64,000 bases of DNA, from NCBI RefSeq assembly GCF_021726475.1, contig NZ_JAKJRU010000003.1:1-64000 (forward strand), given 5' to 3'. The notes below the pieces were generated by a model. It made no database searches. It was not told the origin of the DNA and was given only the letters and a program-made list of their open reading frames with translations. Of this stretch, positions 25,683-38,528 are shown in pieces. Source of the stretch: Pseudomonas oligotrophica. Lineage in GTDB: Bacteria > Pseudomonadota > Gammaproteobacteria > Pseudomonadales > Pseudomonadaceae. The translations under genes and the position numbers were made by a program. The first letter of the stretch is position 1; the number at the start of each line of letters is the position of its first letter.

Positions 25683-27593
25683 TCAGGCCTCTTCCATCTC
25701 CAGCAGCACCGCGCCTTCGCTGACCATTTCGCCTTCGTTGCAGAACAGGCTCTTGACTACGCCGGCCTGGGCGCTGCGGATGCTGTGTTCCATCTTCATC
25801 GCTTCCAGCACGATCAGTGCGGTGCCGGCTTCGACATGCTGACCGGCCTCCACCAGTACACGCACGATACTGCCGTTCATAGGCGCGGTCAGGCCGCCGT
25901 GATGCTGGTGGCTGGCCTCGGCTTCGGCGATGGGGTCGAACGCGCGCACGGCCAGCCATTCGCCGTTCCACTGCAGGTACAGCGCATCGCCCTGGCGGAT
26001 CGCCCTGGGCGTGCGGACGTTCTGCCGCGGCGCTGCCGGGTCGACCTTCAGCCGGCGGCTCTCGCCATTGCACTGCAGATGCAGGCTGACCTGCGCCGGC
26101 ATGCCGAAACGCAGCCCGCTGCGCTTGGACCACGGCGAATGGGCATCGTCGTCGCGAACGGTGGTCGGCTCGCTCTGCACGAAGCACTCGGCAGCCTGTT
26201 GCCAGAAGGCATCGGACAGCTCGCCGGCCGGACGCAGCAGTTCGCTTTCGTGGCGCGGGATAAAGCCGGTATCCAGCTCGGCCTCGGCAAAGGCGCGATG
26301 GCCGACGACGCGGCGCAGGAACGCGAGGTTGGTGCGCACGCCGCCGACGGCAGTCTCGTCGAGCATGGCCAAGAGGCGCAGGCGCGCTTCCTCGCGGTTC
26401 TCGCCCCAGGCGATCAGCTTGCCGAGCATCGGATCGTAGAACGGCGACACGGTATCGCCCTCGGCGACGCCGCTGTCGACGCGACGGCCCGGGCCATCCG
26501 CGGCTTCACGGTAGAGCTCGAGGGTGCCGGTGGCGGGGAGGAAATCGTTGTCCGGGTCCTCGGCGTACAGCCGTACCTCGATGGCATGGCCGATCAGCGG
26601 CACCTGCTCCTGGCTGATCGGCAGCGGTTCGCCACGGGCGACGCGAATCTGCCAGGCGACCAGGTCGAGGCCGGTGATGGCCTCCGTGACCGGGTGCTCG
26701 ACCTGCAGACGGGTGTTCATTTCCATGAAGAAGAACTCGCCACGGGCATCCAGCAGGAATTCCACGGTGCCGGCGCCGACGTAGCCGATGGCCTTGGCCG
26801 CCTTCACCGCGGCTTCGCCCATGGCACGGCGCAGCTCGGGGGACAGGCCGGGGGCAGGGGCCTCCTCGACCACCTTCTGATGGCGGCGCTGGATCGAGCA
26901 GTCGCGCTCGTTCAGGTACAGGCAGTTGCCGTGCTGGTCGGCGAAGACCTGGATTTCCACATGGCGCGGCTTGAGCACGTATTTCTCGACCAGCATGCGC
27001 GAGTCACCGAACGATGACTGCGCCTCGCGCTGCGCGGACGCCAGCGCCTCGGCCAGGTCCGCCTCGCGCTCGACCACCTTCATGCCCTTGCCGCCGCCAC
27101 CGGCGGTGGCCTTGAGCAGCACCGGGTAGCCGATCCTTTCCGCGGCAGCACGGAAGGTTTCCACGTCCTGCGCTTCGCCGTGGTAGCCCGGCACCAGCGG
27201 CACGCCGGCTTCTTCCATCAGCGCCTTGGCGGCGGACTTGCTGCCCATGGCGTCGATGGCGGAGGCGGGTGGGCCGAGGAAGATCAGCCCGGCCTGTTCG
27301 ATGGCGCGGGCGAACTCGGCGTTCTCCGAGAGAAAGCCGTAGCCCGGGTGGATCGCCTGGGCGCCGCTGGCCTTGGCCGCCTCGATCAGCTTGTCGATGC
27401 GCAGGTAGCTCTCGGCCGGCTTGGCGCCGCCCAGGTCGATGCGGATATCGGCTTCGCGGGCATGGCGCGCGCTGGCGTCGATGGCGCTGTGCACCGCAAC
27501 GGTGGTCAGGCCCATGGCCTTGGCGGTGCGCATCACGCGGCAGGCGATCTCGCCGCGGTTGGCCACCAGCAGGGTATCGATAGGACGATTCAT
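25683..27593 (-). CDS. liuD: Methylcrotonoyl-CoA carboxylase, biotin-containing alpha subunit
   Basis: This 636-residue protein has a biotin carboxylase domain (LLVANRGEIACRV at the start, the ATP-grasp loop GGGGKGMKVV near residue 163, EMNTRLQVEHPVTE near 290). A linker follows, then a C-terminal biotinyl domain with EAMKMEHSI carrying the biotinylated lysine (about residue 600). It carboxylates biotin for LiuB, converting 3-methylcrotonyl-CoA to 3-methylglutaconyl-CoA. The ATG overlaps the liuC TAA by one base. Confidence 0.93.
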   Translation of the reverse strand: MNRPIDTLLVANRGEIACRVMRTAKAMGLTTVAVHSAIDASARHAREADIRIDLGGAKPAESYLRIDKLIEAAKASGAQAIHPGYGFLSENAEFARAIEQAGLIFLGPPASAIDAMGSKSAAKALMEEAGVPLVPGYHGEAQDVETFRAAAERIGYPVLLKATAGGGGKGMKVVEREADLAEALASAQREAQSSFGDSRMLVEKYVLKPRHVEIQVFADQHGNCLYLNERDCSIQRRHQKVVEEAPAPGLSPELRRAMGEAAVKAAKAIGYVGAGTVEFLLDARGEFFFMEMNTRLQVEHPVTEAITGLDLVAWQIRVARGEPLPISQEQVPLIGHAIEVRLYAEDPDNDFLPATGTLELYREAADGPGRRVDSGVAEGDTVSPFYDPMLGKLIAWGENREEARLRLLAMLDETAVGGVRTNLAFLRRVVGHRAFAEAELDTGFIPRHESELLRPAGELSDAFWQQAAECFVQSEPTTVRDDDAHSPWSKRSGLRFGMPAQVSLHLQCNGESRRLKVDPAAPRQNVRTPRAIRQGDALYLQWNGEWLAVRAFDPIAEAEASHQHHGGLTAPMNGSIVRVLVEAGQHVEAGTALIVLEAMKMEHSIRSAQAGVVKSLFCNEGEMVSEGAVLLEMEEA

Positions 27594-28390
27594 TACTTGT
27601 TCTCCTGCCAGGCGGGCGTGCGTTTTTCCAGAAAGGCGCTCAGGCCTTCCTGACCTTCCGAGCTGGTGCGCAGGCGCGCGATGGCCTGTTCGGTGGTCTG
27701 GCGCAGGTCGGCGCTGAAATCGCCATCGCCCACTTCCAGCAGCAGGTCCTTGCAGGCCTTGAGCGCCTGCGGGCTGTTGAGCAGCAGGTTGTCGACCCAT
27801 TGCTCCAGCGCGGCGTCCAGCTCACTGGCCGGGTAGGTCTCGGCGAGCAGGCCCAGTTCGCGGGCACGTGTGCCGTCGAAACGTTCGGCGGTCAGCGCGT
27901 AGCGGCGGGTGGCGCGCTCGCCGATGGCCTTGACCACGTACGGGCTGATCACCGCCGGCGCCAGGCCGATGCGCACTTCCGACAGGCAGAACAGTGCGTC
28001 GCGGGCGCCGATGGCCATGTCGCAGCAGGCGATCAGCCCCAGCGCGCCGCCAAAGGCCGCGCCCTGTACCACGGCCAGGGTCGGCTGCGGCAGCTGGTAA
28101 AGGCGCTGCATCAGCTCGCCGAGTTCGTGGGCGTCAGCCAGGTTCGCCTGGTAGTCGAGTTTGGCCGACTCGCGCATCCAGCCCAGATCCGCGCCAGCGG
28201 AGAAGTGCTTGCCGCGCCCGCGCAGGATGAGGAAGCGGATGCCCGCATCGTCCTGCACCTGGGCCAGCGCTGCGTTCAGTTCGCCGATCACCTGGGCGTC
28301 GAAGGCATTGTTCTTGTCCGCGCGGTTGAGCCAGAGGGTGGCCACGCCGCGCGCGTCTTTGTCTAGTTCGATGGTCTGGAAATCGGTCAT
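27593..28390 (-). CDS. liuC: Methylglutaconyl-CoA hydratase
   Basis: This 265-residue crotonase-fold protein has the oxyanion-hole segments LRGRGKHFSAGADLGWM (about 60-75) and GAAFGGALGLIACCDMAI (about 105-122). By operon position it hydrates 3-methylglutaconyl-CoA to HMG-CoA. The chosen ATG at 28390 gives the usual enoyl-CoA hydratase length. The stop codon shares a base with the liuD start. Confidence 0.9.
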   Translation of the reverse strand: MTDFQTIELDKDARGVATLWLNRADKNNAFDAQVIGELNAALAQVQDDAGIRFLILRGRGKHFSAGADLGWMRESAKLDYQANLADAHELGELMQRLYQLPQPTLAVVQGAAFGGALGLIACCDMAIGARDALFCLSEVRIGLAPAVISPYVVKAIGERATRRYALTAERFDGTRARELGLLAETYPASELDAALEQWVDNLLLNSPQALKACKDLLLEVGDGDFSADLRQTTEQAIARLRTSSEGQEGLSAFLEKRTPAWQENK

Positions 28391-28447
28391 CTCGGCATCC
28401 TCGATGCGACTGCAGGCGCCGGCGCGCTCGGCTGCCGGCGGCACGGA

Positions 28448-30055
<1,608 letters not shown>

Positions 30056-30067
30056 GGACGGGCTCCC

Positions 30068-30146
30068 GTAGGGTGGAAATCCGCGAAGCGATTTCCACCT
30101 TGTCGTAAATGCGGTGGAAAAGGCCTCTGGCCGTTTTCCACCCTAC
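30068..30146. repeat. REP-like hairpin pair between liuA and liuB
   Basis: gtagggtggaaat...atttccacc (30068-30099) and the inverted ggtggaaaa...ttttccaccctac (30113-30146) face each other like a BIME. The stem differs from other copies (aaat/attt) but stays complementary. Confidence 0.78.
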
Positions 30147-30149
30147 GGA

Positions 30150-31313
30150 TTATTTGGATTCGTTGAACAGCTCGCGGCCGATCAGCATCCGGCGGATCTC
30201 GCTGGTGCCGGCGCCGATCTCGTAGAGCTTGGCGTCACGCAGCAGGCGGCCGGTGGGGAATTCGTTGATATAGCCGTTGCCACCAAGGATCTGGATCGCC
30301 TGCAGGGCCATCTGCGTGGCGTTTTCGGCGGTATAGAGAATCACCCCGGCGGCGTCCTTGCGGGTGGTCTCGCCACGGTCGCAGGCCTGGGCGACGGCGT
30401 AGAGATAGGCGCGGCTGGCGTTGAGCTGGGTGTACATGTCCGCCACCTTGCCCTGGATGAACTGGAACTCGCCGATGCTCTGACCGAACTGCTTGCGGTC
30501 GTGAATGTAGGGCACCACCACGTCGAGGCAGGCCTGCATGATGCCGGTCGGGCCGCCGGCCAGTACCACGCGCTCGTAATCCAGGCCGCTCATCAGCACC
30601 TTGACGCCGCCGTTCTCGACGCCGAGCACATTCTCTTGCGGCACCTCGACGTCATCGAAGAACAGCTCGCAGGTGTTGGAGCCACGCATGCCGAGCTTGT
30701 CGAACTTGTTGCCGCGGGAGAAACCTTTCCAGTCGCGCTCGATGATGAACGCGGTGATGCCGTGCGGCCCCTTGTCCAGGTCTGTCTTGGCGTAGATCAC
30801 GTAGGTGTTGGCGTCCGGGCCGTTGGTGATCCAGGTCTTGCTGCCGTTGAGCACGTAGCGGTCGCCGCGCTTTTCGGCGCGCAGCTTCATGGAGACCACG
30901 TCGGAGCCGGCATTCGGCTCACTCATGGCCAGCGCGCCGACGTGTTCGCCGCTGATCAGCTTGGGCAGGTAGCGGGCCTTCTGCTCGGGGTTGCCGTTGC
31001 GGTTGATCTGGTTCACGCACAGGTTGGAGTGGGCGCCGTAGGAGAGGGCGACCGAGGCCGAGCCGCGGCTGATCTCTTCCATCGCCACCACGTGGGCCAG
31101 GTAGCCAAGACCGGCGCCGCCGTATTCCTCGGAGACGGTCACGCCGAGCAGGCCCATCTCGCCGAATTTCTTCCACATGTCGGCCGGGAACAGGTTGTCC
31201 TGGTCGATGGCCTCGGCGCGCGGCGCCAGCTCGGCGGCAACGAAGGCCTGGACCTGCTCGCGCAGCATGTCGATGGTTTCACCGAGGGCGAAATTGAGGC
31301 TGGAGTAGTTCAT
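30150..31313 (-). CDS. liuA: Isovaleryl-CoA dehydrogenase
   Basis: This 387-residue acyl-CoA dehydrogenase has the family signatures [30 protein letters not shown] and, near the C-terminus, [22 protein letters not shown] followed by [17 protein letters not shown]. The FAD enzyme oxidises isovaleryl-CoA to 3-methylcrotonyl-CoA and is the first gene of the liu transcript. The ATG at 31313 is supported by homologue length; 255 further upstream bases are open but cross the LiuR-type palindrome. Confidence 0.93.
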   Translation of the reverse strand: MNYSSLNFALGETIDMLREQVQAFVAAELAPRAEAIDQDNLFPADMWKKFGEMGLLGVTVSEEYGGAGLGYLAHVVAMEEISRGSASVALSYGAHSNLCVNQINRNGNPEQKARYLPKLISGEHVGALAMSEPNAGSDVVSMKLRAEKRGDRYVLNGSKTWITNGPDANTYVIYAKTDLDKGPHGITAFIIERDWKGFSRGNKFDKLGMRGSNTCELFFDDVEVPQENVLGVENGGVKVLMSGLDYERVVLAGGPTGIMQACLDVVVPYIHDRKQFGQSIGEFQFIQGKVADMYTQLNASRAYLYAVAQACDRGETTRKDAAGVILYTAENATQMALQAIQILGGNGYINEFPTGRLLRDAKLYEIGAGTSEIRRMLIGRELFNESK

Positions 31314-31636
31314 GGGGCCACCTGCTTGTCTTGTAATTGTTCTGTGTTCAGAGAATTCGTGCATCCGGCGGGTTCCGGCCGGCGCTCCGGTCGCAGCCTG
31401 AGCGCCTTCGGAAGTGGTTGCTCGCTGCTTTACGTTAACGTAAAGGTACGCCGGCGGTCTGTCAACACACCGCCGAGTCGGCATGCCTGCAAGGATAGGC
31501 CCGGCAGGGTGCGGTCGCTGGCGGCCGGCCTGGTGGCGTGCGGCGGTGATTCGTCGGTGGTCGGGCACTCGCTTCGGCGGGGTGGGACTAAACTGGCGAT
31601 GGCCGACGACACCGACCTGCCATCGACGAGGAATCC
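31314..31636. other. Divergent control region, liuA / uvsE
   Basis: This 323-base gap without a gene contains the LiuR-type palindrome at 31429-31444 and must hold the promoters of the leftward liu operon and rightward uvsE. No other named element was seen. Confidence 0.5.
31429..31444. promoter_or_regulatory. Putative LiuR operator before liuA
   Basis: TTTACGTTAACGTAAA is a perfect 16-bp palindrome 116 bases upstream of liuA. Read on the liuA strand, the 19-base string tacctttacgttaacgtaa is shared exactly with the site at 32952-32970. A spacer palindrome is what MerR-family activators bind. Confidence 0.7.
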
Positions 31637-32659
31637 ATGCCCCGCATCGGCTTCGCCTGCATGTATCGCCATCCGCAACAGAGCCTCTCGCTGAAGGAAC
31701 TGGAGCGCATCGAGCGCACCTTCAACCCGCGCAGCACCACGCTGCGCTGGATGGCCTCGGCGGGGCGCGAGGCGGCCGAAGCGAAGCTCGAGGAGATCGT
31801 CGAGCACAACCTGAACGCTCAGCGGGTACTGCTCGAATACGTCGCCACGTTGCCGCCGATGCTGCGCATGTTGCGCCTGTCCAGCGACCTGCTGCCGTTC
31901 TACAGCCATGCCGAGATCGCGCCGTTCTACCGCCGCGCCGAAATGCAGAGCCGCCTCGAGGCGGGTTTCGCCGCGATCGGCGAGCTGGCGCGGGCCCACG
32001 ACATCCGCCTGTCGATGCATCCCGGCCAGTACTGCGTGCTGGGGTCGGACAAGCCGCAGGTGGTGGAGAACAGCCTGGCGGAATTCGAGTACCACGCCGA
32101 CATGATCCGCATGATGGGGTATGGCCGGCGCTTCCAGGACTTCAAGTGCAACCTGCATATCGCCGGGCGGCTCGGCGCCGAGGGTGTGCGTGCCGTGTGG
32201 CTGCGCCTGTCGAGCGAGGCGCGCCAGTGCATCACCTTCGAGAACGACGAAAAGACCTATGGCCTGGACGACTGCCTGGGTCTCGCGGACCTCGCGCCGG
32301 TGGTGCTGGACATCCATCACTGCTGGATTCACGAGGACCGCTACATCGAGCCGGACGACCCGCGCATCGAGCGCATCCTGGAAAGCTGGCGCGGCGTGCG
32401 GCCGACCATGCATTACTCGCAGCCGCCGGAGAGCCTGATGGAGCTCGGCTTCGCGCCGGAGCGGAAGCTGGAGATCCCGGAGTTGCTGGAGCAGGTCAGC
32501 AAGCGCGACCTCTATGCGCACAGCAAGCGCATGTGGAACCGCTGGACGAATCGCTATGCGTGTCAGTTTCTCGATCGCTTCGACATCATGCTCGAAGCCA
32601 AGGACAAGAACCTCGCTGCGCTGGACTTCCATCAGGAGTACCAGCGCGAAAGTGCCTGA
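31637..32659 (+). CDS. uvsE: UV damage endonuclease
   Basis: This 340-residue TIM-barrel UVDE-family endonuclease has [11 protein letters not shown] at the N-terminus, [12 protein letters not shown] (metal-site His, near residue 133), [20 protein letters not shown] (metal Glu), [12 protein letters not shown], and MHYSQPP. It nicks DNA 5' to UV photoproducts, starting a repair route independent of UvrABC and photolyase. It stands alone, divergent from the liu operon, with no lexA-like box that I could recognise upstream. Confidence 0.92.
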   Translation: MPRIGFACMYRHPQQSLSLKELERIERTFNPRSTTLRWMASAGREAAEAKLEEIVEHNLNAQRVLLEYVATLPPMLRMLRLSSDLLPFYSHAEIAPFYRRAEMQSRLEAGFAAIGELARAHDIRLSMHPGQYCVLGSDKPQVVENSLAEFEYHADMIRMMGYGRRFQDFKCNLHIAGRLGAEGVRAVWLRLSSEARQCITFENDEKTYGLDDCLGLADLAPVVLDIHHCWIHEDRYIEPDDPRIERILESWRGVRPTMHYSQPPESLMELGFAPERKLEIPELLEQVSKRDLYAHSKRMWNRWTNRYACQFLDRFDIMLEAKDKNLAALDFHQEYQRESA

Positions 32660-32703
32660 CGTTGCCGTGGCCGGCAGATGCGGTTATAGCCTCGGCTCGT
32701 TCT

Positions 32704-32802
32704 GGTGGGCTGAAGCCCACCCTACAACGGTGCCGAGATGCCCGCCGCAGCGTAGCGGTTCGACTGGCTACGATCTCCCGGCAGGGTGGGCTTTAGCCCA
32801 CC
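32704..32802. repeat. REP-like hairpins with the short GGGCT/AGCCC stem
   Basis: ggtgggctgaagcccaccctac (32704-32725) and gcagggtgggctttagcccacc (32781-32802) are inverted to each other. They share the GTAG-GGTGG frame of the other repeats but have a shorter stem. Confidence 0.7.
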
Positions 32803-32955
32803 GAGGGGCACCGCAGTTTCCGTGAGCCGAAAGCCCATCAGCGAGGCGCGCCACTAAGGACTGTAGCCAGGTCGCATGTCACCAATACCGGCCATTTGAC
32901 TGCGTGCTATCCCTCGACTTTCGCCTACCCCGCGACATGTTGTCACTTAGTTACC

Positions 32956-32971
32956 TTTACGTTAACGTAAT
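32956..32971. promoter_or_regulatory. Putative LiuR operator before the acyl-CoA synthetase gene
   Basis: TTTACGTTAACGTAAT differs from the liuA site by one base and lies 81 bases before the start codon at 33052. Flanking bases on the left (tacc) also match the liuA site in its transcribed orientation. Confidence 0.65.
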
Positions 32972-33051
32972 CGCAACCTAGGGTGACTGTCAGCAGCGCC
33001 AGCGCCCTTGCGAGTACGCCTCATAACAAACATAAGACTGAGGAAATCGTC

Positions 33052-34734
<1,683 letters not shown>

Positions 34735-34789
34735 CAGCCGGCCGGCTCGCCCGGCCAGCTCCGCCTGCATCCATACGAAGGACTGCCCG

Positions 34790-35383
34790 ATGACCCGGAC
34801 GATCAGCCGCTTTCCCGTGCCCGAAAGCCTCGACGCCCTGCCCGATGACCTGGGCGAGCGCATCCTCGCGGTGCAGGAGAAGGCCGGCTTCATTCCCAAC
34901 GTGTTCCTCATGCTGGCGCACCGGCCGGCGGAGTTCCGCGCCTTCTTCGCCTACCACGACGCGCTGATGGAGCGCGCCTCCGACAGCCTGACCCAGGCCG
35001 AGAAGGAGATGATCGTGGTCGCGGTCAGCGCCGATCACGGCTGCCTGTACTGCGTGGTGGCGCATGGCGCGATCCTGCGCATCCTCGCCAAGGACGCGCA
35101 GCTGGCCGACCAGTTGGCCGTCAACTACCGCACCGCGCCGATCGCCGAGCGCCAGCGAACCATGCTCGACTTCGCCCTGCACCTGGCCGCCGGGCGCGGC
35201 GTGCTCGACGACGCCTGGCAGGCGCGGCTCGAGGCCCAGGGCTTCAGCCTCGACGACATCTGGGACATCGGCGCCATCGCCGGGCTGTTCGGCCTCTCCA
35301 ACCGCCTGGTGTCCATGGCGCGCACCCCGCCGAACGACGAGTTCTATCTGCTGGGCCGCGTGCCCAGGGATGCCGCGCGCTGA
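34790..35383 (+). CDS. AhpD-like peroxidase-related protein (carboxymuconolactone decarboxylase family)
   Basis: This 197-residue protein has the AhpD/CMD signature with a redox CxxC and following histidine, DHGCLYCVVAHGAILR (near residues 82-96). Proteins of this family reduce peroxides through the CxxC pair, but many have unknown substrates. It lies 55 bases after the acyl-CoA synthetase, so it is probably co-transcribed. A role in lowering oxidative by-products of acyl-CoA oxidation is only a guess. Confidence 0.82.
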   Translation: MTRTISRFPVPESLDALPDDLGERILAVQEKAGFIPNVFLMLAHRPAEFRAFFAYHDALMERASDSLTQAEKEMIVVAVSADHGCLYCVVAHGAILRILAKDAQLADQLAVNYRTAPIAERQRTMLDFALHLAAGRGVLDDAWQARLEAQGFSLDDIWDIGAIAGLFGLSNRLVSMARTPPNDEFYLLGRVPRDAAR

Positions 35384-35481
35384 GCGCGGCCACCGCATTG
35401 CCGCATGACGCGGTAATCCGGGCCCGGCTGTTTCGCGGTCGGCCCACAGCTGCATCAACGACAACAACAAGAGAGAAACCC

Positions 35482-36753
35482 ATGCAACTGAAACCATCCA
35501 GCCGCACCTTCCTGCTCTCGGGCCTGGCCATGGCCATCCTGGGCACCGCCAACACCGCCTCGGCGGCCTTCATCGAAGACAGCAAGGCGTCCGTCGAGCT
35601 GCGCAACTTCTATATGAACCGTGACTTCCGCGGCAGCGAGTCGACCCAGGCCAAGGCCGAGGAATGGGCCCAGGGCTTCATCCTCAAGATGGAATCGGGC
35701 TACACCGAAGGTCCGGTCGGCTTCGGCCTCGACGCCCTCGGCCTGCTCGGTGTCAAGCTCGACTCCAGTCCTGAGCGTACCGGCACCGGCATCCTGCAGC
35801 GTGATCGCAACGCGCCCAACCGCGCCCAGGACGACTATGGCTCGGCCGGGCTGACCGCCAAGGCCAAGCTGTCGGCGACCACCCTGCATGTCGGCACCCT
35901 GCAGCCGGTGTTGCCGGTGATCATGCGCAACGACAGCCGCCTGCTGCCCAACACCTACCGTGGTGCCTGGCTGCAGAGCAAGGAGATCGACGGCCTGACC
36001 CTCGATGCCGGCAAGCTCACCGACATCAGCTACCGCGATTCCTCCGACAGCGAGGACATGACGGTCTTCAACGGCGGCAAGCGCAACATCACCTTCGGCA
36101 GCGGCGGCAGCACCAGCGACGAATTCCTCTTCGCCGGTGGGCGCTACCAGTTCGCCCCCGAGCTGAGCGGCAGCTACTACTACGGCGGGCTGGACGGCAT
36201 CTACAAGCAGCACAACCTCAATCTGGTGCACGTGCTGCCGCTGGGCGACGGCCAGAGCTTCAAGACCGACCTGCGCTATGTGCGCTCCACCGACGACGGT
36301 GGCAGCAACGTCGACAACAACGCCTTCGGCGCGCTGTTCACCTACCGTCTCGGCGGTCATGGCTTCACCGCCGGCTACCAGAAGATGAGTGGCGACACCG
36401 GCTTTGCCTACATCTCGGGTGGCGACAACGCGTTGATCAACCTGCTGCAGATCAACGACTTCGGCAACCAGGACGAAAAGTCCTGGCAGGTCCGCTACGA
36501 CTACGACTTCGCTGCCATGGGCATCCCCGGGCTGAGCCTGATGACCCGCTACGTCTCCGGCGACAACGTCGACCTGGGCGCGGCCGGCGAGGGCAAGACC
36601 TGGGAGCGCAACACCGACATCGCCTATGTGATCCAGAACGGCGCGTTGAAGGGCCTGGGGGTCAAGCTGCGCAACGCCACCACGCGCAGCAACTTCCAGA
36701 GCGACCTGGACGAGAACCGCCTGATCATCAGCTACAGCCTGGCGCTCTGGTAA
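35482..36753 (+). CDS. OprD-family outer-membrane porin
   Basis: This 423-residue protein has a signal peptide (LLSGLAMAILGTANTASA) followed by the OprD start pattern AFIEDSKASVELRNFYMNRDF. Further family features are KAEEWAQGFILKMESGYTEG, repeated beta-strand alternation, and a terminal strand ending in aromatic W (RLIISYSLALW). It forms a substrate-specific outer-membrane channel for small acids or amino acids; the ligand is unknown. Its place between an acyl-CoA synthetase and an ABC importer suggests it admits the same organic acid. Confidence 0.88.
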   Translation: MQLKPSSRTFLLSGLAMAILGTANTASAAFIEDSKASVELRNFYMNRDFRGSESTQAKAEEWAQGFILKMESGYTEGPVGFGLDALGLLGVKLDSSPERTGTGILQRDRNAPNRAQDDYGSAGLTAKAKLSATTLHVGTLQPVLPVIMRNDSRLLPNTYRGAWLQSKEIDGLTLDAGKLTDISYRDSSDSEDMTVFNGGKRNITFGSGGSTSDEFLFAGGRYQFAPELSGSYYYGGLDGIYKQHNLNLVHVLPLGDGQSFKTDLRYVRSTDDGGSNVDNNAFGALFTYRLGGHGFTAGYQKMSGDTGFAYISGGDNALINLLQINDFGNQDEKSWQVRYDYDFAAMGIPGLSLMTRYVSGDNVDLGAAGEGKTWERNTDIAYVIQNGALKGLGVKLRNATTRSNFQSDLDENRLIISYSLALW

Positions 36754-36791
36754 GTCGCCCTGCTTCACACCTTTCCTCGGAGGTGCTTTTT

Positions 36792-36818
36792 CCCGGGCCC
36801 TCGGGCCCGGGTTTTTTT
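36792..36818. terminator. Terminator after the porin gene
   Basis: A perfect CCCGGGCCC / GGGCCCGGG hairpin with a two-base loop is followed by seven Ts. It separates the porin transcript from the ABC operon. Confidence 0.9.
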
Positions 36819-36888
36819 CGCTCAACCCGGCATCCGCGAGTCAAGCGAGCGTTTGAAAACCCTGCTTGCCGTATACGGAAACCGGTTG

Positions 36889-36904
36889 TTATCGTTTACG
36901 TAAA
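36889..36904. promoter_or_regulatory. Putative LiuR operator before the ABC operon
   Basis: TTATCGTTTACGTAAA matches the 16-bp liuA palindrome at 13 positions and continues with agg as there. It lies 58 bases before the first ABC gene. It is weaker than the other two sites. Confidence 0.5.
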
Positions 36905-36961
36905 GGTCACGCCAGACCTGCGCCATAACCAACAACAACAATCAAGGTTAGAGGGCACTCC

Positions 36962-37738
36962 ATGGAACCAGAGTTCGTGCTGGAAACGCGCGGCCTGACC
37001 AAGGAATTCCGCGGCTTCACCGCAGTGGATTCCGTCGATCTCAAGGTTCGCCAGGGCCACATCCATGCGCTGATCGGCCCCAACGGCGCCGGCAAGACCA
37101 CCGTCTTCAATCTCCTCACCAAATTCCTCACGCCCACCCGTGGGCAGATCCTCTATCGCGGCCACGACATCACCGCGATGAAGGCCAACCAGATCGCCCG
37201 CCAGGGCCTGGTGCGCTCGTTCCAGATCTCCGCCGTGTTCGGCCACATGAGCGTGCTGGAGAACGTGCGCGTCGCCCTGCAGCAGAAGATGGGCACCTCC
37301 TTCCACTTCTGGAAATCCGAACGCAGCCTGCGCGAGCTGGATGAGCAGGTGATGCAGCTGCTCGCCGAGGTCGACCTGCAGGCCTTCGCCCAGACCCTGG
37401 CCATCGAGCTGCCGTACGGCCGCAAGCGTGCGCTGGAACTGGCCACCACCCTGGCGCTGGACCCCTTCGTGCTGCTGCTCGACGAGCCGACCCAGGGCAT
37501 GGGCAGCGAGGACGTCGACATGGTCGTCGAACTGGTGCGCCGCGCCGCGGCCAAGCGCACGGTGCTGATGGTCGAGCACAACCTCAGCGTGGTCAGCCGG
37601 CTGTGCGACCGCATCACCGTGCTGGCGCGCGGTGCGGTGCTCGCCGAGGGCGACTACGACAGCGTCTCGGCCAACTCGCAGGTCCGCGAGGCCTACCTGG
37701 GCAGCGAAGCCGCCGCACTCGAGGAGGCCCACGCATGA
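36962..37738 (+). CDS. Branched-chain-type ABC transporter, ATP-binding protein (LivG-like)
   Basis: This 258-residue ATPase has Walker A GPNGAGKTTVFN (about residue 40), a Q-loop region RSFQISAVF, a Walker B LLLDEPTQGM (about 173) and a switch histidine in VEHNLSVV. The signature motif is the degenerate LPYGRKRALEL rather than LSGGQ, as often in LivG. It is first of a five-gene operon for a type I importer of the branched-chain amino-acid/organic-acid class. Its stop overlaps the next ATG. Confidence 0.9.
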   Translation: MEPEFVLETRGLTKEFRGFTAVDSVDLKVRQGHIHALIGPNGAGKTTVFNLLTKFLTPTRGQILYRGHDITAMKANQIARQGLVRSFQISAVFGHMSVLENVRVALQQKMGTSFHFWKSERSLRELDEQVMQLLAEVDLQAFAQTLAIELPYGRKRALELATTLALDPFVLLLDEPTQGMGSEDVDMVVELVRRAAAKRTVLMVEHNLSVVSRLCDRITVLARGAVLAEGDYDSVSANSQVREAYLGSEAAALEEAHA

Positions 37739-38451
37739 ACCCACCGATGGATCGCGACCAGCTGCGCATCAGCGACCTGCACGCCTTCTACGGCGAATCG
37801 CACATTCTCCACGGCGTCGACCTGGTGGTCGGGCGCGGCGAGCTGGTGACCCTGCTCGGGCGCAACGGCGCCGGGCGCACCACCACGCTGCGGGCGATCA
37901 TGAACATGGTCGGCCGGCGGACCGGCTCCATCGTGGTCAACGGCAACGAGACCATTGGCCTGCCGGCGTTCCAGATCCCGCGGCTCGGCGTCGGCTACTG
38001 CCCGGAGGAGCGCGGCATCTTCTCCAGCCTGAGCGTCGAGGAGAACCTGCTGCTGCCGCCCACCGTGCGCAGCGGCGGCATGAGCCTGGATGAGCTCTAC
38101 GAAATGTTCCCCAACCTCTACGAGCGGCGCTACAGCCAGGGCACGCGGCTGTCCGGCGGCGAGCAGCAGATGCTGGCCATGGCGCGCATCCTGCGCACCG
38201 GCGCCAACCTGCTGCTGCTCGACGAGATCACCGAGGGCCTGGCGCCGGTGATCGTGCAGAAGCTCGGCGAGGTGCTGGTCAAGCTCAAGCAGCGCGGCCT
38301 GACCATCGTCCTGGTGGAGCAGAACTTCCGCTTCGCCGCGCCGCTGGCCGACCGTCATTACGTGATGGAGCACGGCCGCATCATCGAGGAGATCGAGGCG
38401 GCCGAGCTGGATTCGAAAAAGGAGTTCCTCAATTCCTGTCTCGGGGTGTGA
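37735..38451 (+). CDS. Branched-chain-type ABC transporter, ATP-binding protein (LivF-like) with Arg in Walker A
   Basis: This 238-residue ATPase has its ABC signature RLSGGEQQMLAMARI intact, Walker B ANLLLLDEITEG and a switch region LVEQNFRF, where Gln-Asn replaces the usual His-Asn. Walker A reads GRNGAGRTTTL, with Arg in place of the invariant lysine (CGC at 37876). I recall similar Arg versions in some LivF-like subfamilies, so this may be a subfamily feature rather than a defect. The ATG overlaps the upstream stop. Confidence 0.88.
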   Translation: MNPPMDRDQLRISDLHAFYGESHILHGVDLVVGRGELVTLLGRNGAGRTTTLRAIMNMVGRRTGSIVVNGNETIGLPAFQIPRLGVGYCPEERGIFSSLSVEENLLLPPTVRSGGMSLDELYEMFPNLYERRYSQGTRLSGGEQQMLAMARILRTGANLLLLDEITEGLAPVIVQKLGEVLVKLKQRGLTIVLVEQNFRFAAPLADRHYVMEHGRIIEEIEAAELDSKKEFLNSCLGV

Positions 38452-38528
38452 ACCGCAGGAAGCTGCAACACCGGCCGCAGTGGATGTCGGGCCGAACCAC
38501 AACAAAAACAATCGAGAGTGGTGAATAC

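Larger units (their letters stand above)
32660..33051. other. Intergenic region upstream of the acyl-CoA synthetase gene
   Basis: This is 392 bases without a gene. It contains two REP-like hairpins (32704-32725 and 32784-32802) and the LiuR-type palindrome at 32956-32971. The stretch 32803-32950 shows nothing I can name. Confidence 0.5.
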
